This document shows positions 14,912 to 27,714 of a stretch of DNA of 64,000 nt, piece by piece. Position 1 is the first letter of the stretch. Each line of letters begins with the position of its first letter. This DNA is from Heterotrichella gracilis (Eukaryota > Sar > Xanthophyceae > Tribonematales > Xanthonemataceae), in the NCBI GenBank assembly GCA_032358255.1, contig JAULBX010028824.1:124001-188000 (forward strand), read 5' to 3'. Under the pieces are notes generated by a model. It was not told where the DNA came from. It did not search any database and saw nothing but the letters and a program-made list of their open reading frames with translations. Position numbers and translations under genes: made by a program.

Positions 14912-15489
14912 ACTGTTCCACTGCGAGTACCGGATGCGTGTGGCTCAGAACAACTCTCTATCCGGGTTGCGGGGCGCGGAGCAAATGTCATGGCATGCAT
15001 GCATGTGAAGGTCTCCGCAGGAAACAAAGGACGGAACGTATGGCCTCCTCGGATTCCTAGTGAAGTGGGTTATACGTTTCAAGTTGCAACACAGCGATGC
15101 ACTTTGCTCCTGGTCGTGTGTTGGTATGAGGCGCGACAGGCCAGGCCACTCCTGAGAGGGTGTTTGACAAGGGGTGTGCAGCCTGCCCCGGGGAGGTGAC
15201 CACAGCTAGTATGTTGTTGCTGCCCACACGACAACCCCTTGTGCCACTGGTCGCCTTACTGATAGACGCAAGGTGCCACACATATTGGGCACCCCTGTAG
15301 CGCGTCACCTCATACATGAAATACTGCAGCCACTCGTATTGCTGGTAGCCAGGGGCAGTGGTTGGTGGTGGATCATTGCATTTTGGGCATTGCTGTCGGT
15401 TGCCAACCTGGAAATTGTACCCTGTGGCTGGCAGTCCCAGCAGAGAATAACAACTGAAATAGAATAGGAGAGCGATAATGCTGTGTCAG

Positions 15490-15494
15490 TTACA
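15490..15494 (-). terminator. Possible TGTAA polyadenylation signal of RF3
   Basis: TGTAA on the minus strand lies 312 bases past the RF3 stop codon, a normal distance for a chlorophyte 3' untranslated region. Confidence 0.45.
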
Positions 15495-15805
15495 TGCATC
15501 GAACAAACAAGCTGGCCACAAACACACGGCGTTCAAAACAATAGTGAACTCCAACGAACTACCTGCCACTGGCAGGCATACCAGAAATGACAAAGCATCC
15601 AGCCACATTGAAAAACCACTTTTTGTTGTCAGCCATGTCAAAAGCAAATAGTCCATAGCAATGAAAAAATCCCATTTCAGTGTTGCTGCCACCGCCAGCA
15701 GCATTGCGCTGCACAGCAAACCACCGCCTGTGCAATGCACAAAAGCAGATCATGCATATGCCACCTTTCCTGCCCAGTTGCTTGACTGAATGCACCCTTC
15801 ACTGC

Positions 15806-18800
15806 CTATGTATCCGGTGGCAGTGCATATGGCGCTAGCTCCCCCAGCTCCCGACAGTCGCCCTGCACCTGCATGAGGGCAAAGGAGTTTCGGAAGAGCA
15901 GCACAGGGCGGCCCCATTGGTCCTTGGCAACCGACGTGCTGAACATCCTCCCGGCTTTCTCCACCGCAGGCCAGCCCCCTTGTGACCACCTGCACAGGCA
16001 AAACATGTGGTGGGTCACATGCAGCTTGCATGCCTTTACGCCATGGAGCATGGATACCTGGTGGCTGTAGCATGTGGATGGCCATGTGCAGTGTTCCATA
16101 TGGAACAGTGACGGCAGGTGATGCAGAAAAATCGATGTGGGCGACATTTCCACATGTGATTGTGCAATCTTGCGCCGCAGCACCGTGGTCTGTTGCAGTT
16201 CATCAGTGCTATGCAGCAAGCATTGTCTAATCCTCAAAAGTGGCTGAAGCGGTGGACCCAACATGCCCCATTTCTTCCCTGCCCTTCACTTTGCCATCAA
16301 ATACCCCCTTTGCCTCCACCCAACATCAATACCCATACCCCCACCGCAAACGCCACCCACCTTGCAATGGCGTATGGCAGCGGCTCCAGGGTAGTGTCCA
16401 CCCCATACTCTGCCTTCATGCGGTACTGCACCACCTCAAACTGAAGCTGCCCCACCGCCGCCAAAATTGGGTCTTGGCGGAAGTCGTCATTGGACCAAAG
16501 CACCTGCACCGCACCCTCGCCCAGCATGCCTGTGCACGGGGAAAGAAACCCTGTCACATTTCATGTTTGTCTAGTGATGCTTCCCTAGACAGGCAACAGA
16601 TGAAACATTGATACCAAAAGTATTCTTTTGAACATGTTCAGCAACATATGAGGTGACAGCCAAGCATTGGTATCAGGCTTGGCAACCAAATGCTTACAAT
16701 AACAGGTAGGAGCACTTATCCTTTACATCAAAACATATATTTTTAATAAATGCAGCACACATGTGTGACAACAGTGTGCATTGGCCTAACGGGCAGCCCG
16801 ATAATGCATGTTGCCCAGGGATGAAGGCAGTTCCCAGTGGACGATGAGGACGCACCATCCAGCCCTTTTTGGAAGGCCTTTCTCTGGCCTGGCGCACACT
16901 TAAGGTAGGCAAAGAGCTCAGGAGAGAAAGAAGGGATGGGTGGGTAGCGCACAGTAGGGCCCACAAACACTGTGTCCCCAATGGCGAATGCGCCGGGATT
17001 GTTGAGGCCAATCACATCCCCGGCAAAGCCCTCTTGCACTGTGGACCTGTCTTGTGCGAACATCTTCTGCGGCCTCGCCAATGTGACCGTTTTGCCTGAA
17101 AGAGAGCGGAGCATGCATGCTCAGACACAGCAGCAACTTTACATATGTATTGCCACCTTTACATATGTATTGCAGGCAGTGCCAACCCGACTGATCGCAT
17201 GAACACACAATAAAATTCTTACCATCACAAGCAAGATGCATCCTGACAAAGTGTATGTCATGCACCATGTTGACCTTTGCACACGGCCAGGATTTGCATG
17301 GGACATGGCGAACAGGCAAACACCCTCCCCTTTCGATGAGCCAAAGCCCCATCACCGGTGCGCACCCCACAGCGCTGTGATATCATGTATCGAGAAGAAG
17401 TAATACACCGTACACACCTGCTACACCCTGTCACTCACCTGTGCGCGCCACCTTCACTTTCATTCCCTTCTCAAACTTGCCCGAGCACACGCGCACAAAG
17501 GCCACCTTGTCGCGGTGCCTGGGGTCCATATTGGCCTGCAGCTTGAAGATGAGGCCGGAGAAATGTTCGCCATCCGGGTTCACATCCAAGCCGGCTGACG
17601 TGGATTGGATACCTGCGGGTGGAATTGAATATGGCATCAAATTGGAAGACAGGGATATATTACAGGAGCTACACCAACCAGCAGGCATTGTATACATCGC
17701 AGTAATATGCTATAATATATCGCCATTGGCCTTAAGACACAACATTCAACCCAGAGCAATGTGCTGTGAGAGACCTTATAAGCAACAAACAAAACTTTCC
17801 TGTATGCATGGCTAAATTGTGAACAGGGAAAGCTGCCAGTTGTACAAATTTATGTCATTCATTAGCCAGGTAAGCTCCCCAGAGAAGTACACAAGATGCG
17901 GAACGGAGATTTCATTTACACATGAAAAGGCAGCGGCTCACCTGGTGAGTGCGCCAAGCCCACAAATGAGTTGAGGAACAGCTCCACTCCAAAGTTCGAC
18001 ATGGCTGATCCAAAGAATAGCGGTGTCAGCTGGCCAGTGGCCACCAGGTCCATGTCCAGTGTCTCGCCCACCTGGATAGGAACAGGGAGGCAATCATTAT
18101 ACCGCATCTGCATGAACACGCCTCTGCATGCGACATCACGATCATGCTGTGTTGCGGCAAGTGATGCATATGGGTAGACACAGGCGCATCACTTGTCAGC
18201 AGGCGGAAAAAAAGGAACCTATTGAGAAGGTAACATGGGGCTGGCAATCGACAGCGGCTTGTGAAAGACTTGGACACATGTGTGTGACCACTGTTCATGT
18301 ACGCATCCCACCCACGGCACACGTGTACCTGTTAGTGAGCAATGCACTGTAAAAACTCCCACCGAACACCCACCACAACAACTACCCACACACTGCCACA
18401 TAAATCTAAAAACCCTGCAGCGCACCTCCTCCACCAGCTCAATCTCCTCCTTGACCTGCTCCCACAGCGCAGGGTCAATGAGTTCATCCAGCACCGGGTC
18501 ATCCATTTGGAACACCGTCCCCTTCAGGCCCTTCACGCGCCCTATCCTCCCCTGCTTCTCAAACAAGTGCACCTCCCTTGTGGGCCGGTGGTACACCCCC
18601 ACAAACTGGTCCCCTGACCCGATGGGCCAGTTGACTGGGTACGATTTGAGGCCGAACTCGGTTTCCAGCTGGTCCATGATTTCGAGGGGTTCCAGGGCAG
18701 GGCGGTCCATCTTGTTCACGAATGTGAAAATGGGCAACTCCCTGCACAAGGACATGTGATGTGAGGATAGATCACCCTAACGCTTGTTCTTGCATACCGT

Positions 18801-20553
18801 GATCGGCGGTTCTTGTATATAACGCCCAAGATCCATGCATGTACATCACCAATGCAATCTGGTGTCATCCAAAGTACCCCCCCTTGTACGACATTTTCAT
18901 CAGCCCTCTTACAACAAAATACATCACCCATGCAACAGTGTACCTCATGCGTGCCACCTCAAACAGCTTGCGCGTCTGCGGCTCAATGCCCTTGGCGCCG
19001 TCCACCAGCATGACGGCATTGTCTGCAGCTGCCAGGGTGCGGTAGGTGTCCTCACTGAAGTCCTGGTGACCCTGTGGGGTGGGGCCCAACAGGCATGCTA
19101 AGGGGTCCAATTTTGGCGTTCAAGAATAGGAGGCAAGGTGGGTGCACACCCTCTTGCCATGTGCAAGGGCTGGATGGTCAACACAGAGGGTATGTGTGCC
19201 AGAGTGATGTTGGAAAAAAGAGCAAGAAGGGCAAGGAGAACAATGCACACAGGATTGTTGCTATGTTTACTAATGGTGTCCATGTGGATCATCAAAGAGT
19301 TTATGCCGCCTCCGTGAATATCCCCAATAATACTGAACAGTGCGCCTACCAGCAGTGCAAGCGCATTCTGGGGTTAGGGTTTAGGGTTCACACCGGCGTG
19401 TCCAGCAGGTTCATCTGGTACTCCCCAAACTGGAAGGTCATTGCGGTACTGGTGATGGAGATACCCCTCTGCTTCTCAAGCTCCATCCAGTCACTGGTGG
19501 CGTGGCGGTCGGTGCGCCGGGCCTTCACCGCACCCGCCTCGTGGATGGCGCCGCCATACAGGAGCAGCTTCTCGGTCTGTGGGGTTACGATCACGCGGGG
19601 GGGTTATGAGGGTAGGTGTAGTGGCAGGGAGTGATAAATATGCAGGAAGGCCCATGGAAAGATGGGTATGCATCCAAGGAGGGAGTATCATGCAGTGCTG
19701 GGGCGGAAGGGTTGCAGGAACCAACGAGCAGGCATGCCATTGGTTATGGGCTAACGCACACTGAGGATGCTGCACGCCACGCTCAGTCATAGTGCAACAC
19801 AAATAAACAGACGTGTGCTGCACATACCAGTGTGGTTTTCCCTGCATCTGGATGCGATATGATGGCGAAGTTGCGCCTCCTTGCCACTTCCCGCTTCAGA
19901 ACCCTAGGGTCTACCTTCCCCTCACCCTCCTGCATGCAACAGCACCAGACACCCAGTCAGCTTCCCAAGGACGTAGGCGCATTGACACAGGTATTATTTT
20001 CTACGCCAAAGTGGGTATACAAGCTGTGGGTGGGTGGGCAAGACAGGCCATGCATAGTGTGTGCGCGGCATGCTCCTACAGGTGGATGCAAACCCCCGTC
20101 AATAGGAGCACCCATTCAGGTGTCCCACCACCACCATCAGGGTCACTTGCAGCTATGTTCACGCGCCTGCTGGTCAATGGCAGAATCCCCACTGCTGCTG
20201 GGCCCCGGTGCACCACCATCCCCTTCTGTGTCCACCACCCCCTCCTCCTCCTCCTCCTCCTCCTCTCCTGCCACCTCGGCTTCAGTCACTTGCGCAGCAC
20301 GAGCACACGTGGAGCCAAACGCCTGCACCCGCCTGCCTGCACAGAGAACCCCAGCCAAGGCTCCTGTCCTTGGCTGTGCCTGGGCTGGTGAGCATGCCAC
20401 TGAAGGGTGGCCAAGGCGTAGGGCGGAGCTGACTTGTTGCTGCTGCTGGGGAAGGGCACGTGGTGCATGGTGGCTCGCAGCTGTTTGTAGACTGCAAGCA
20501 ACGGGGTGGCTGTGCATGGTTGCCCTGTGCAGCTTGTGGAACAGCCTACGCAT
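15806..20553 (-). CDS. prfC: Peptide chain release factor 3, plastid-type
   Basis: RF3 is the GTPase that removes RF1/RF2 from bacterial-type ribosomes after termination. Core exons: 19828-19929, 19394-19576, 18944-19071, 18426-18741, 17942-18071, 17439-17612, 16856-17095, 16361-16529, 15806-15989, giving 541 residues, close to the E. coli length. GTPase motifs are intact: [10 protein letters not shown] (G1), RGISITS (G2), DTPGHQDF (G3), NKMDR (G4). The C-terminal domain has [11 protein letters not shown] and [12 protein letters not shown]. An upstream exon from the ATG at 20553 encodes a basic, hydroxylated, Ala-rich leader like a plastid transit peptide. It probably ends near 20275, where GAG is followed by GTGGCA in the right phase, but a second donor near 20294 also fits. 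Plastid location is inferred from this leader. Confidence 0.92.
17135..17171. repeat. Tandem duplication in an RF3 intron
   Basis: A 17-base unit, CTTTACATATGTATTGC, occurs twice with a 20-base period in the intron between the RF3 exons 17439-17612 and 16856-17095. Confidence 0.9.
19371..19389. repeat. TTTAGGG-like run beside an RF3 splice donor
   Basis: Three imperfect TTTAGGG-like units lie within five bases of the 5' splice site at 19393 of the RF3 intron. Confidence 0.75.
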
Positions 20554-21987
20554 GCATCACTATGTGGCGGCAACGGTGGGTTGCTGCGGGCGGGGTTCAA
20601 GGTGCTGTTGTCACATACTCCTGAACCACAGCGAAGTGAAGCGTCCGAGAGGTGAGGAAGCACTGCACTCTGACAGGTGTAGCGAGCTCCCTTTAAGGGA
20701 TAATATCGTTCCTTCACAGCAAGTTTTGAGGCTGCGCAAAAAAGATAGCAATGTGGGACCATGTGCACACGTGGCACGACCTCAGTGCAACCAGTTGACA
20801 CGCTGTCACCACAGGGCAAGTGCACATGTCACCACCTGCAGAAGAAAACCGTTGTACTTTGCAACGGCAGCACTGCATGGCTCACTCAACCTTCAGGACC
20901 AGGGTCTTGAGGTATGGCGTCCCATGGCCACCAAGAGGTTCTGGAACAGGCGTCATGCTTGCTGGCTGATGCAGCTGGCCCATGGCATGCTGCACATCGG
21001 GGTGCAAAGCCAGTACTAAGCCATTGAGACAAGTTCAGACACTCACAGAAGCAGCAGTGGGCCACAGTGTATGGTAACTCTGGTGATCACATGGCCAATA
21101 CCCTAAACATGGTCAATACGCTATGCGTACAACTCATAATATTAAATTTTGAATCAAACACAAAAATAGTATCTGCTGATATTTGCTGGTCACAGTGAAC
21201 ATTGCTATTATTTATAGTGTGTGGACATACCACTGGCCAATGCCATGCGGAATGGCAAGCTGGAAACCAGTTGCAACATGTCTGGCAATATGCTACTGTA
21301 GCACGCCGTGGCACGTTGGCTTCCGCAATTGGCCTATACACTGAACTCACGAAGGAAGGGCACTAACTGCACTGTACAGTGTGTCAGAAATTCTTGATGC
21401 CGTTTGCAGGCTTACTGATAATATAAGGGTACTAATGGGGTGGGCAGTGTTTCTCACTGGAACAGATTCCATGCCAAGAGTAGCGCCTGACATGCAACCC
21501 AACTCCTCCTATGACTTCAAGGTTAATCAGAAGGATTGCGCCACCAACGCTTGTGCTCGCACAGTTGCAAAAAGAAAACAGCTGTGCCTGTAAACACGCT
21601 GCCTGGTGCATGTGCCGCCAAAAAATGGCTGTCAGACTGGGCAACATGCTGGTACGCTCAGCAGGCAGCATCTGCTGCACATAAAAAAGGCTTGCTTCTG
21701 TGTTGCATGCATGCCAAAAATCTCTGCTGTAATGCCAAAATGCATTGACATGCCAGAGGACACCCGGTCTAGCTAAAATTGTATCACTAGAATATCTTTA
21801 CTCAAATCTCCACTCCAACTCAGCACTCACAGAGCCAGATTTTATAAAAGGTATGGCCATGCCATGCTTGCCCCTTCCCCTCTCCTCCTCGTACTGATAC
21901 TAATCCAGAACCCCCAACCCGCTTGTGTGTTGCCACATCACACGGCCACACATCGCTCACATCCTCGCAAAAAATAAAACCCCCTCC
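20554..21987. other. Intergenic region: RF3 promoter and reductase 3' flank
   Basis: About 1.4 kb between the RF3 start and the stop of the diflavin reductase; both genes read leftward. I find no exon with family motifs. A long open plus-strand frame overlaps its left part but looks like a by-product of composition (see rejected items). Confidence 0.6.
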
Positions 21988-24900
21988 TCATGACCAGATG
22001 TCCCTCACGTATCTGCCCTGGCGCTGCAGGTCTGCCAGCATTGCCTCCGCTGCCTGCTGCTCCATGGGCCCATGCGCCACCAGCAGCTCCAGGAGGCACT
22101 GGTGCACATCCTTGGCCATGCGCGCGCCATCCCCGCACACATACACGTATCCCCCTTGCGCCAGGATCAGCTCGCTCAGGGCTGCTCCATGCTCCCGCAT
22201 GCGGTCCTGCACATACACCTTGTGCTCCTGCAAACCCATACAGAGGGGTAAGCATGAGCATTTCCGAAGTGCAGTTGGATGCACCCCCAAGTGGAACAGT
22301 TTCAATACTAATTTCCAAAGCTATGGGTGCTCGACTCAAATTGGCTACAATGTTATCTGCTTGCTCGACCACATATACACCATGCGCACAAGCAACGCAT
22401 TCCACGGTGGATGACATTCATTTCGGATTTGAGACCTACCTGCGCTCTGGAGAATGCTGTCTCCAGCTTGTCTAGTACGCCCTGCTGCACAAACTGCTCC
22501 AGGTCGGTGCGGTACAGGTAGTCGTCCTGGGGGGAGCGGCAGCCAAAAAACAGCCAGGCTGGAGCCGCGGGGGTGGCGGTGTCTTTCAGCTGCTGGCGCC
22601 GGTGCTGAAGGAAGCCTCTGTGCATGGGGAGACGGCGCGTTTGAGAGGTGTAGACATGCAGGGTGTGCACAAGTATGTACGACCAAAGATCAGAGCGTCA
22701 TAAATAGTCCATCAACAGCTGCATTGGTTGCGAAAAAGATATAAAGATGAGGGCAATGCCCTCATACTCCTGTCCCACCATGTGCGCATGTATATACTAC
22801 CGCCCTAGACTGACCCAAGAAGGGGTGGCAAAACATGTCCCTCAATCAGAGCAGCGTTTGAGCAGCGTTCTCCTGACCCCGTTACCTGAATGGCGCCACG
22901 CCTGTGCCTGGTCCCACCATGATGATGGGCTTTAACAGGTCCTGAGGGGGCTTGAAGGCGCCGCCACCACGCAGGTAGATGGGCACGCGCAGCTGGAGGC
23001 AAGGGGAGCAGAGCTTAGGAGCTAGCGAAGCATTCAGCAGGACACTGCTTGTATGGTGCTGGCACTCAATGGCTTGTGAATGACTAGAGTGCATGGCGTG
23101 TGGCCGCTGTTGGCGGATGCATCCCACTTGGAGCACATATGTCTCTGTCACAGTCACCATTCAAAAGGAGGGCTACCCTAGGAGGGTTTCTGCGGAATGG
23201 ATGTACAGGGCTGGGAGCCGCGCACATCTTGATTAAAACCACATAAATATTAACTGCGGGCGCAATGTCGGTTAAGGCACACCGCTGCAGTGCTTGCACA
23301 CCGAGTCGCATGCAGCTGACACAGACCAGGGTGCCCTCTGTGGTGATACCTACATCCTCGCTATGCGAAGCAGGTAATTCCCTCTATGCATCTTCATTTC
23401 CCAACGCCCCCCTTCCCTGCTCACCTGCGCCTCTTCTGGTGTCTTGCCCCCCTGGGTGATTGGCGCGCACAGGCGGTCCAGCCACGTCGATGCCACCCCG
23501 TTCTTCATGCCATAGGGGGTTATGTAGGACACAACGGACAACGCCACGTCCACCTGCAAGCGACCACGCAATGTTCCATGAATGCAGGCAGACAGCATGG
23601 CCAATTTGCCTCCACCAAACCAATGGGGAGCAGCCATTGCTGAACCTGCTTGATGGCAAGCGCGCACACACACAGAGCCTAGTGCACCCCCACACCATAA
23701 CCTGCACGAATGTGCACCCCCCATTGCATGCACACATAAACTACTAGTGTACCCACTACGTGCGCCCCCCACCCCCCACCCCACGCACCTCCTCCGGCAG
23801 CTCCAGCGGGGAGGTGGTGATGGAGTACATGCGGGGGGCCAGCGGCGGCAGCGCGTCCAGCAGCGCATCCAGCGGCGGCTGCGCAGACTTCCACTTGCGC
23901 AGGATGTAGGTGAGGGGCGGCTGGCCCGCACACAGCTCCTTGTACGCCTCCCTCCCGTCGCGGCTCACCAGGGCCAGCAGCTGCAGACGCTCGATTGGGT
24001 CTGTGCAGTGCTCGGCCAGCAGGCGGAGCAGAGACTTGCGGGGGGGCGAGGCAACGTCGCAGCCGGCCTGCGGGCGGAGGGTGAGTTAAGGGGGGGGATC
24101 TGAGGGGGGGCTGTATGTGAATGAGGCACATTGGGCGTGCCGGTTATGCGATATGGGGCACCCTGCACAAGTGCTGGATCAGGCAACAATATCAATCCAT
24201 CCCACACCCTCCCCACTCCCACTGTCATGAAACACGACCACCACCCCACCCGCCGCCACTTACCTCCAGCGCGTTGCGCACAGTGCATGGCGTCCCCAGG
24301 TGCTGCAGCAGCTGCTGCCCCGACCCATCCAGCGCCTCAACCGAAAACACCCGCGAGCCATCCAGGCCCAGCCGCGTCAACAGGAGGTCCACCATGACAG
24401 GGTCATTGCGCGCAACCACACCAATGGAGTCGCCCGGGTGGTAGCCCATGTTGCTGCCGGCGGTGCCCAGCGCCAAGTGCAGCACCTGCGGGCGGGTGGG
24501 CTGAGGATTACGTTTAGGGTTTTGGATCTAGGGTTCAGGGATGCGTGCGTGCCCAAGTGTGAGGGTGGGTGTGCAGCTGCAACAAGCCGCATTTTGACAT
24601 ATCACCCCCAGTAGAGCGCAACATTGGTATAGCCGAAGGGGCTTACATTCAACCAGACATCCACTAACAGCCCCTGATGGTCCAACATCCCCCCTCCCCA
24701 GCCCCTCACCCATCCAGCACACGCACCTTCCTACCAGACCCCTTCCCAGTCAGGTACCTCGCACCCACAACGGGGGCCCAGAAGGGCTGATCGTGGCTGT
24801 ACACCCCCGCAGGGTCCCGGTGCGCCAGCGCAGCAGCAGAGGGCCCCTCTGCCTCGCGCAACGCCACCCCCCTTGCCACCTCAGCGCTTTCCTCCCATAC

Positions 24901-27714
24901 CAGGCGCACGCGGTTGGCCGACAGCGCGGGCACACCCTGCGCCAGGTAGTGGTTTACGCACAGTATTGATACAAAGCATATCGAGTGTACAAGACCCTAT
25001 GGTGGCAATGGTGGAGTCACATGGTGCGGATGGCGGGGTGCGGCACACAGGCTCAACAGGCGCTGTGGGGTGCAGATGTTTTAGGTTTCCGCGGGTTGTG
25101 GGTCAACTGAGGGTGCAGAGACTTGGTGGGTCCCAGGTGGTGAATGGTTTTCTGATTTTTGGTGCAGCGGAGGCATGGGAGGTGATGCACACATGAACCC
25201 CACAGGCAGCCCGCTCCATTTATAGCCGCCACCCTACCTTGAGCTTGGACTCATCCAGTGCGGAGAAGCCATTGGCCAGCTGTTCCTTGCTGGGTAGCGC
25301 TGGCGCCTTGGCGCCATTCTGCTTGCCTGCTGCTTCCTCTCCCTGAGGCGCCACACAGCCGTTGGATGCCATGCACAGTGCCAGGGTGAACACTCAATCA
25401 TGCGCCATGTCCTTGCACCAATTGACCGCATTAAATAGACCACAGCGTGGCGCAAAGTACAACTGGCGGTCACGTTTGCAGCTGAAGAGCACCACCTAAC
25501 ACATACAACATTGGCGCACTGCCAACATCATAAGACACATGCCCTCACCACCAGCTGGGATCGTCCACTATATCCTTCCAGCCAATGCACATGCCCTCCT
25601 TGCAAATCCCCATTTGCAACCTGCCGCACATGGCACACAAGCGCCCACCGCCCCACCCATCCCACCACCCCCTCACCTGTTCCCCCACCGCCACCGCCCG
25701 CTGCAGCCGCGGCCACAGCTCATCCGTCCAGCTCTCCACGATGCTCTGAATGCCATCCACCTCGTCTGCCTCCACACAGGGGTAGAAGCAGGTTGCGCCC
25801 AGGTCGGTGAACCGGGTGCGCATCTGGCGGGGCACGTGCATGAAGCGCGTGTAGTTGGAGTCCCCCAGGCCAAGCATGGTGAACTGGACCCCTTTCAGCA
25901 GCGAGGAGGAAAGGGAGCGCTTCCTGTGGGTAGAAGAAGCCATGTGGGTAGGCGTGGCGTGTGTTTGCTCATCAAAGGCCGATAAACAATTGCCAAGTGA
26001 GGGCATGTGGAGATGGTGGCTTTGTCGATGCTGCGCTGCTTAAGGGCACGGGGGGTTTTGTATGCTTGCCTGATTTGCAGGAAGAATTTGGCTGAGTTGT
26101 CGGGCGGGTCGCCATCGCCTGTGCTTGAGGCTACCACCACCACCACGGGGGTCTTGTCGGGCCGCAGGTCGTCAAACCCCAGCTCGTTGCAGGACATGGC
26201 CTGGTGGCACAAACAGGGGCAGTATCAGGCACAGGTCAGACAGTCATGCATGCAGTAAATAAAGACAGCCACTTGTGCCAATGCTTGCATTACCCACAAT
26301 GTATTATTAGGATTTTAAGCAGGTGCAATTACGGCTGCACATTCAAGAAGTGTGAAATGATAGCCGCCATGTATACGTTTGTACTTTGTGCCTAAGGAGC
26401 GAAGCACCAAGGCATTCCAGGCTGACAGGCGTTAATACAGAATCACCCTTGCTGGCAACAGGGCCAAGCAGCCTCAAGGCGCACATGCGAGCAAGCTGGG
26501 TCGTGTTTGGAAGTACCCATACAAACCCCACCTTGGCCTTGATATTGTGGCTGGCCGCCTCCGCTGCGATGCTGCGCGCGATCTCCTGTGCGGTGCCCGT
26601 CTGCGAGGCGTACAGCACCACCACCTCCTTCTGCAGGGCGTGCGCCTCCTTGGCTGCGGCAGACGCCTGCGCACTGCGCTCGCGCTGCTGCCTGCAGGGG
26701 TGCAGGTGAGGGGCAGGATGTATCATTGCATGGTGGCGATTGGTGGGGGGCCGGACAGTGGTTGCGGCACACCGAGGCTTGTGGTTACTTCAATAATTTA
26801 AAAGGGAAAAGAAAAAACTAAGAAAATACTCATGGCGCGAGTGGGGCAGGCCCCTGCCGGAAGAGTGAGCAGCCAAGAATCTCAGGTTTGCCCTCAACAA
26901 GCGAGCGCCAGGACTATGGTGCTGACGTTGTGGTCATCACGCAGCCTTGGCAGGACCTGCTGAGATGCTGTTATTGGCACCACAGGGTTGAGCCGGCGGC
27001 ACTTCCCCACCTGAACTTTGCTAGGATGGCAGCGCTCCCTGTTGCCACCGCCGGCTGGTTTGTCACTGGTGAGGCTGTGGCAGTGGCAGTGGCAGAGGGT
27101 GTGGCTGCAGGTTGCACAGTTGCTGCAGCGGCTGCTGTTTTGGGTGCTGGTGCTGCTGCGGCTGCTGGAGCATTGTGTGCTGGTGCTGGTGCTGGCGCTG
27201 GTGCAGCTGTCACTGGTGTCACCACTGCTGCAATCTTCTCAGGTGCAGGAGTGGCTGCTTGTCGTTCCACAGCAGCAGCAGAGCCATTCTCAGAGGGAAC
27301 TGCACGCTGTCCGTCCTGCAGGCACAATCCAGCTCGATGCCTCACAGCCACCAACAGCTCCAGAGCCAAGTGCACCATACCAAAACGTTGGTATGCTTCC
27401 AATACAAAACCAGTATGACCCAACGCACGACCAAGACAGCCTGCTCGGTGCACAGTTCACAGTGCTCAGCATGCATGCATTTGGCGTACCGGTTGCCCAA
27501 AAGCCTGCTTCGCTGCGGGACCGGTCAACGGCTCCAGCTGCACTTCGACAGCGCCCTGTTCACCTTTTCTTGGGACGAACACCAGGGCTACCACTACCAC
27601 AACCAACAGCGGGACCAAAATGAACGCGAACGGCAGCAGGAATGGAATAACGATGACTAACCCTGCCAATAGCCAAGGCCGGGGGATCTGACTCTGGCCC
27701 GAGGATGGCTCCAT
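21988..27714 (-). CDS. Membrane-anchored diflavin NADPH reductase (P450 reductase / methionine synthase reductase group)
   Basis: Thirteen exons: 27490-27714, 27011-27315, 26532-26691, 26070-26200, 25677-25923, 25238-25342, 24727-24936, 24264-24485, 23789-24067, 23425-23553, 22886-22992, 22440-22617, 21988-22227; 845 residues. Residues ~14-48 are a strong membrane anchor. An Ala/Pro/Thr-rich linker of ~100 residues follows. FMN domain: [35 protein letters not shown] domain: [20 protein letters not shown] domain: [40 protein letters not shown]. The C-terminus is DIWS. The enzyme passes electrons from NADPH through FAD and FMN to a partner such as a P450. The anchor favours P450 reductase; FLQHR and the DIWS end resemble methionine synthase reductase. 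The intron after 26070 starts with GC, not GT. Confidence 0.93.
23090..23148 (+). repeat. Dispersed intronic repeat, copy 1
   Basis: The stretch around GTGCATGGCGTGTGGCC and GGATGCATCCCAC recurs in imperfect form at 45077-45134 (inverted) and 54699-54755. This copy lies in an intron of the diflavin reductase. Confidence 0.75.
24512..24540. repeat. TTTAGGG-like run near a reductase splice acceptor
   Basis: Three degenerate units (TTTAGGG, TCTAGGG, TTCAGGG) lie about 25 bases from the splice acceptor of the exon 24264-24485. Confidence 0.7.

Larger units (their letters stand above)
14814..15805. other. Intergenic region: glycosyltransferase promoter and RF3 3' flank
   Basis: Both neighbours read leftward, so this interval holds the glycosyltransferase promoter and the RF3 3' untranslated region. 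Two small motifs are reported separately, a TATA-like element and a TGTAA signal. I see no coding exon with recognisable similarity. Confidence 0.6.

Noticed and set aside
19832-21019. A 395-codon open frame on the plus strand
   Set aside because: It runs antisense across the first RF3 exons and intron. It starts at an internal ATG, shows no domain, and is rich in Cys, His and Ser as expected from GC-rich antisense sequence. RF3 on the other strand is certain.
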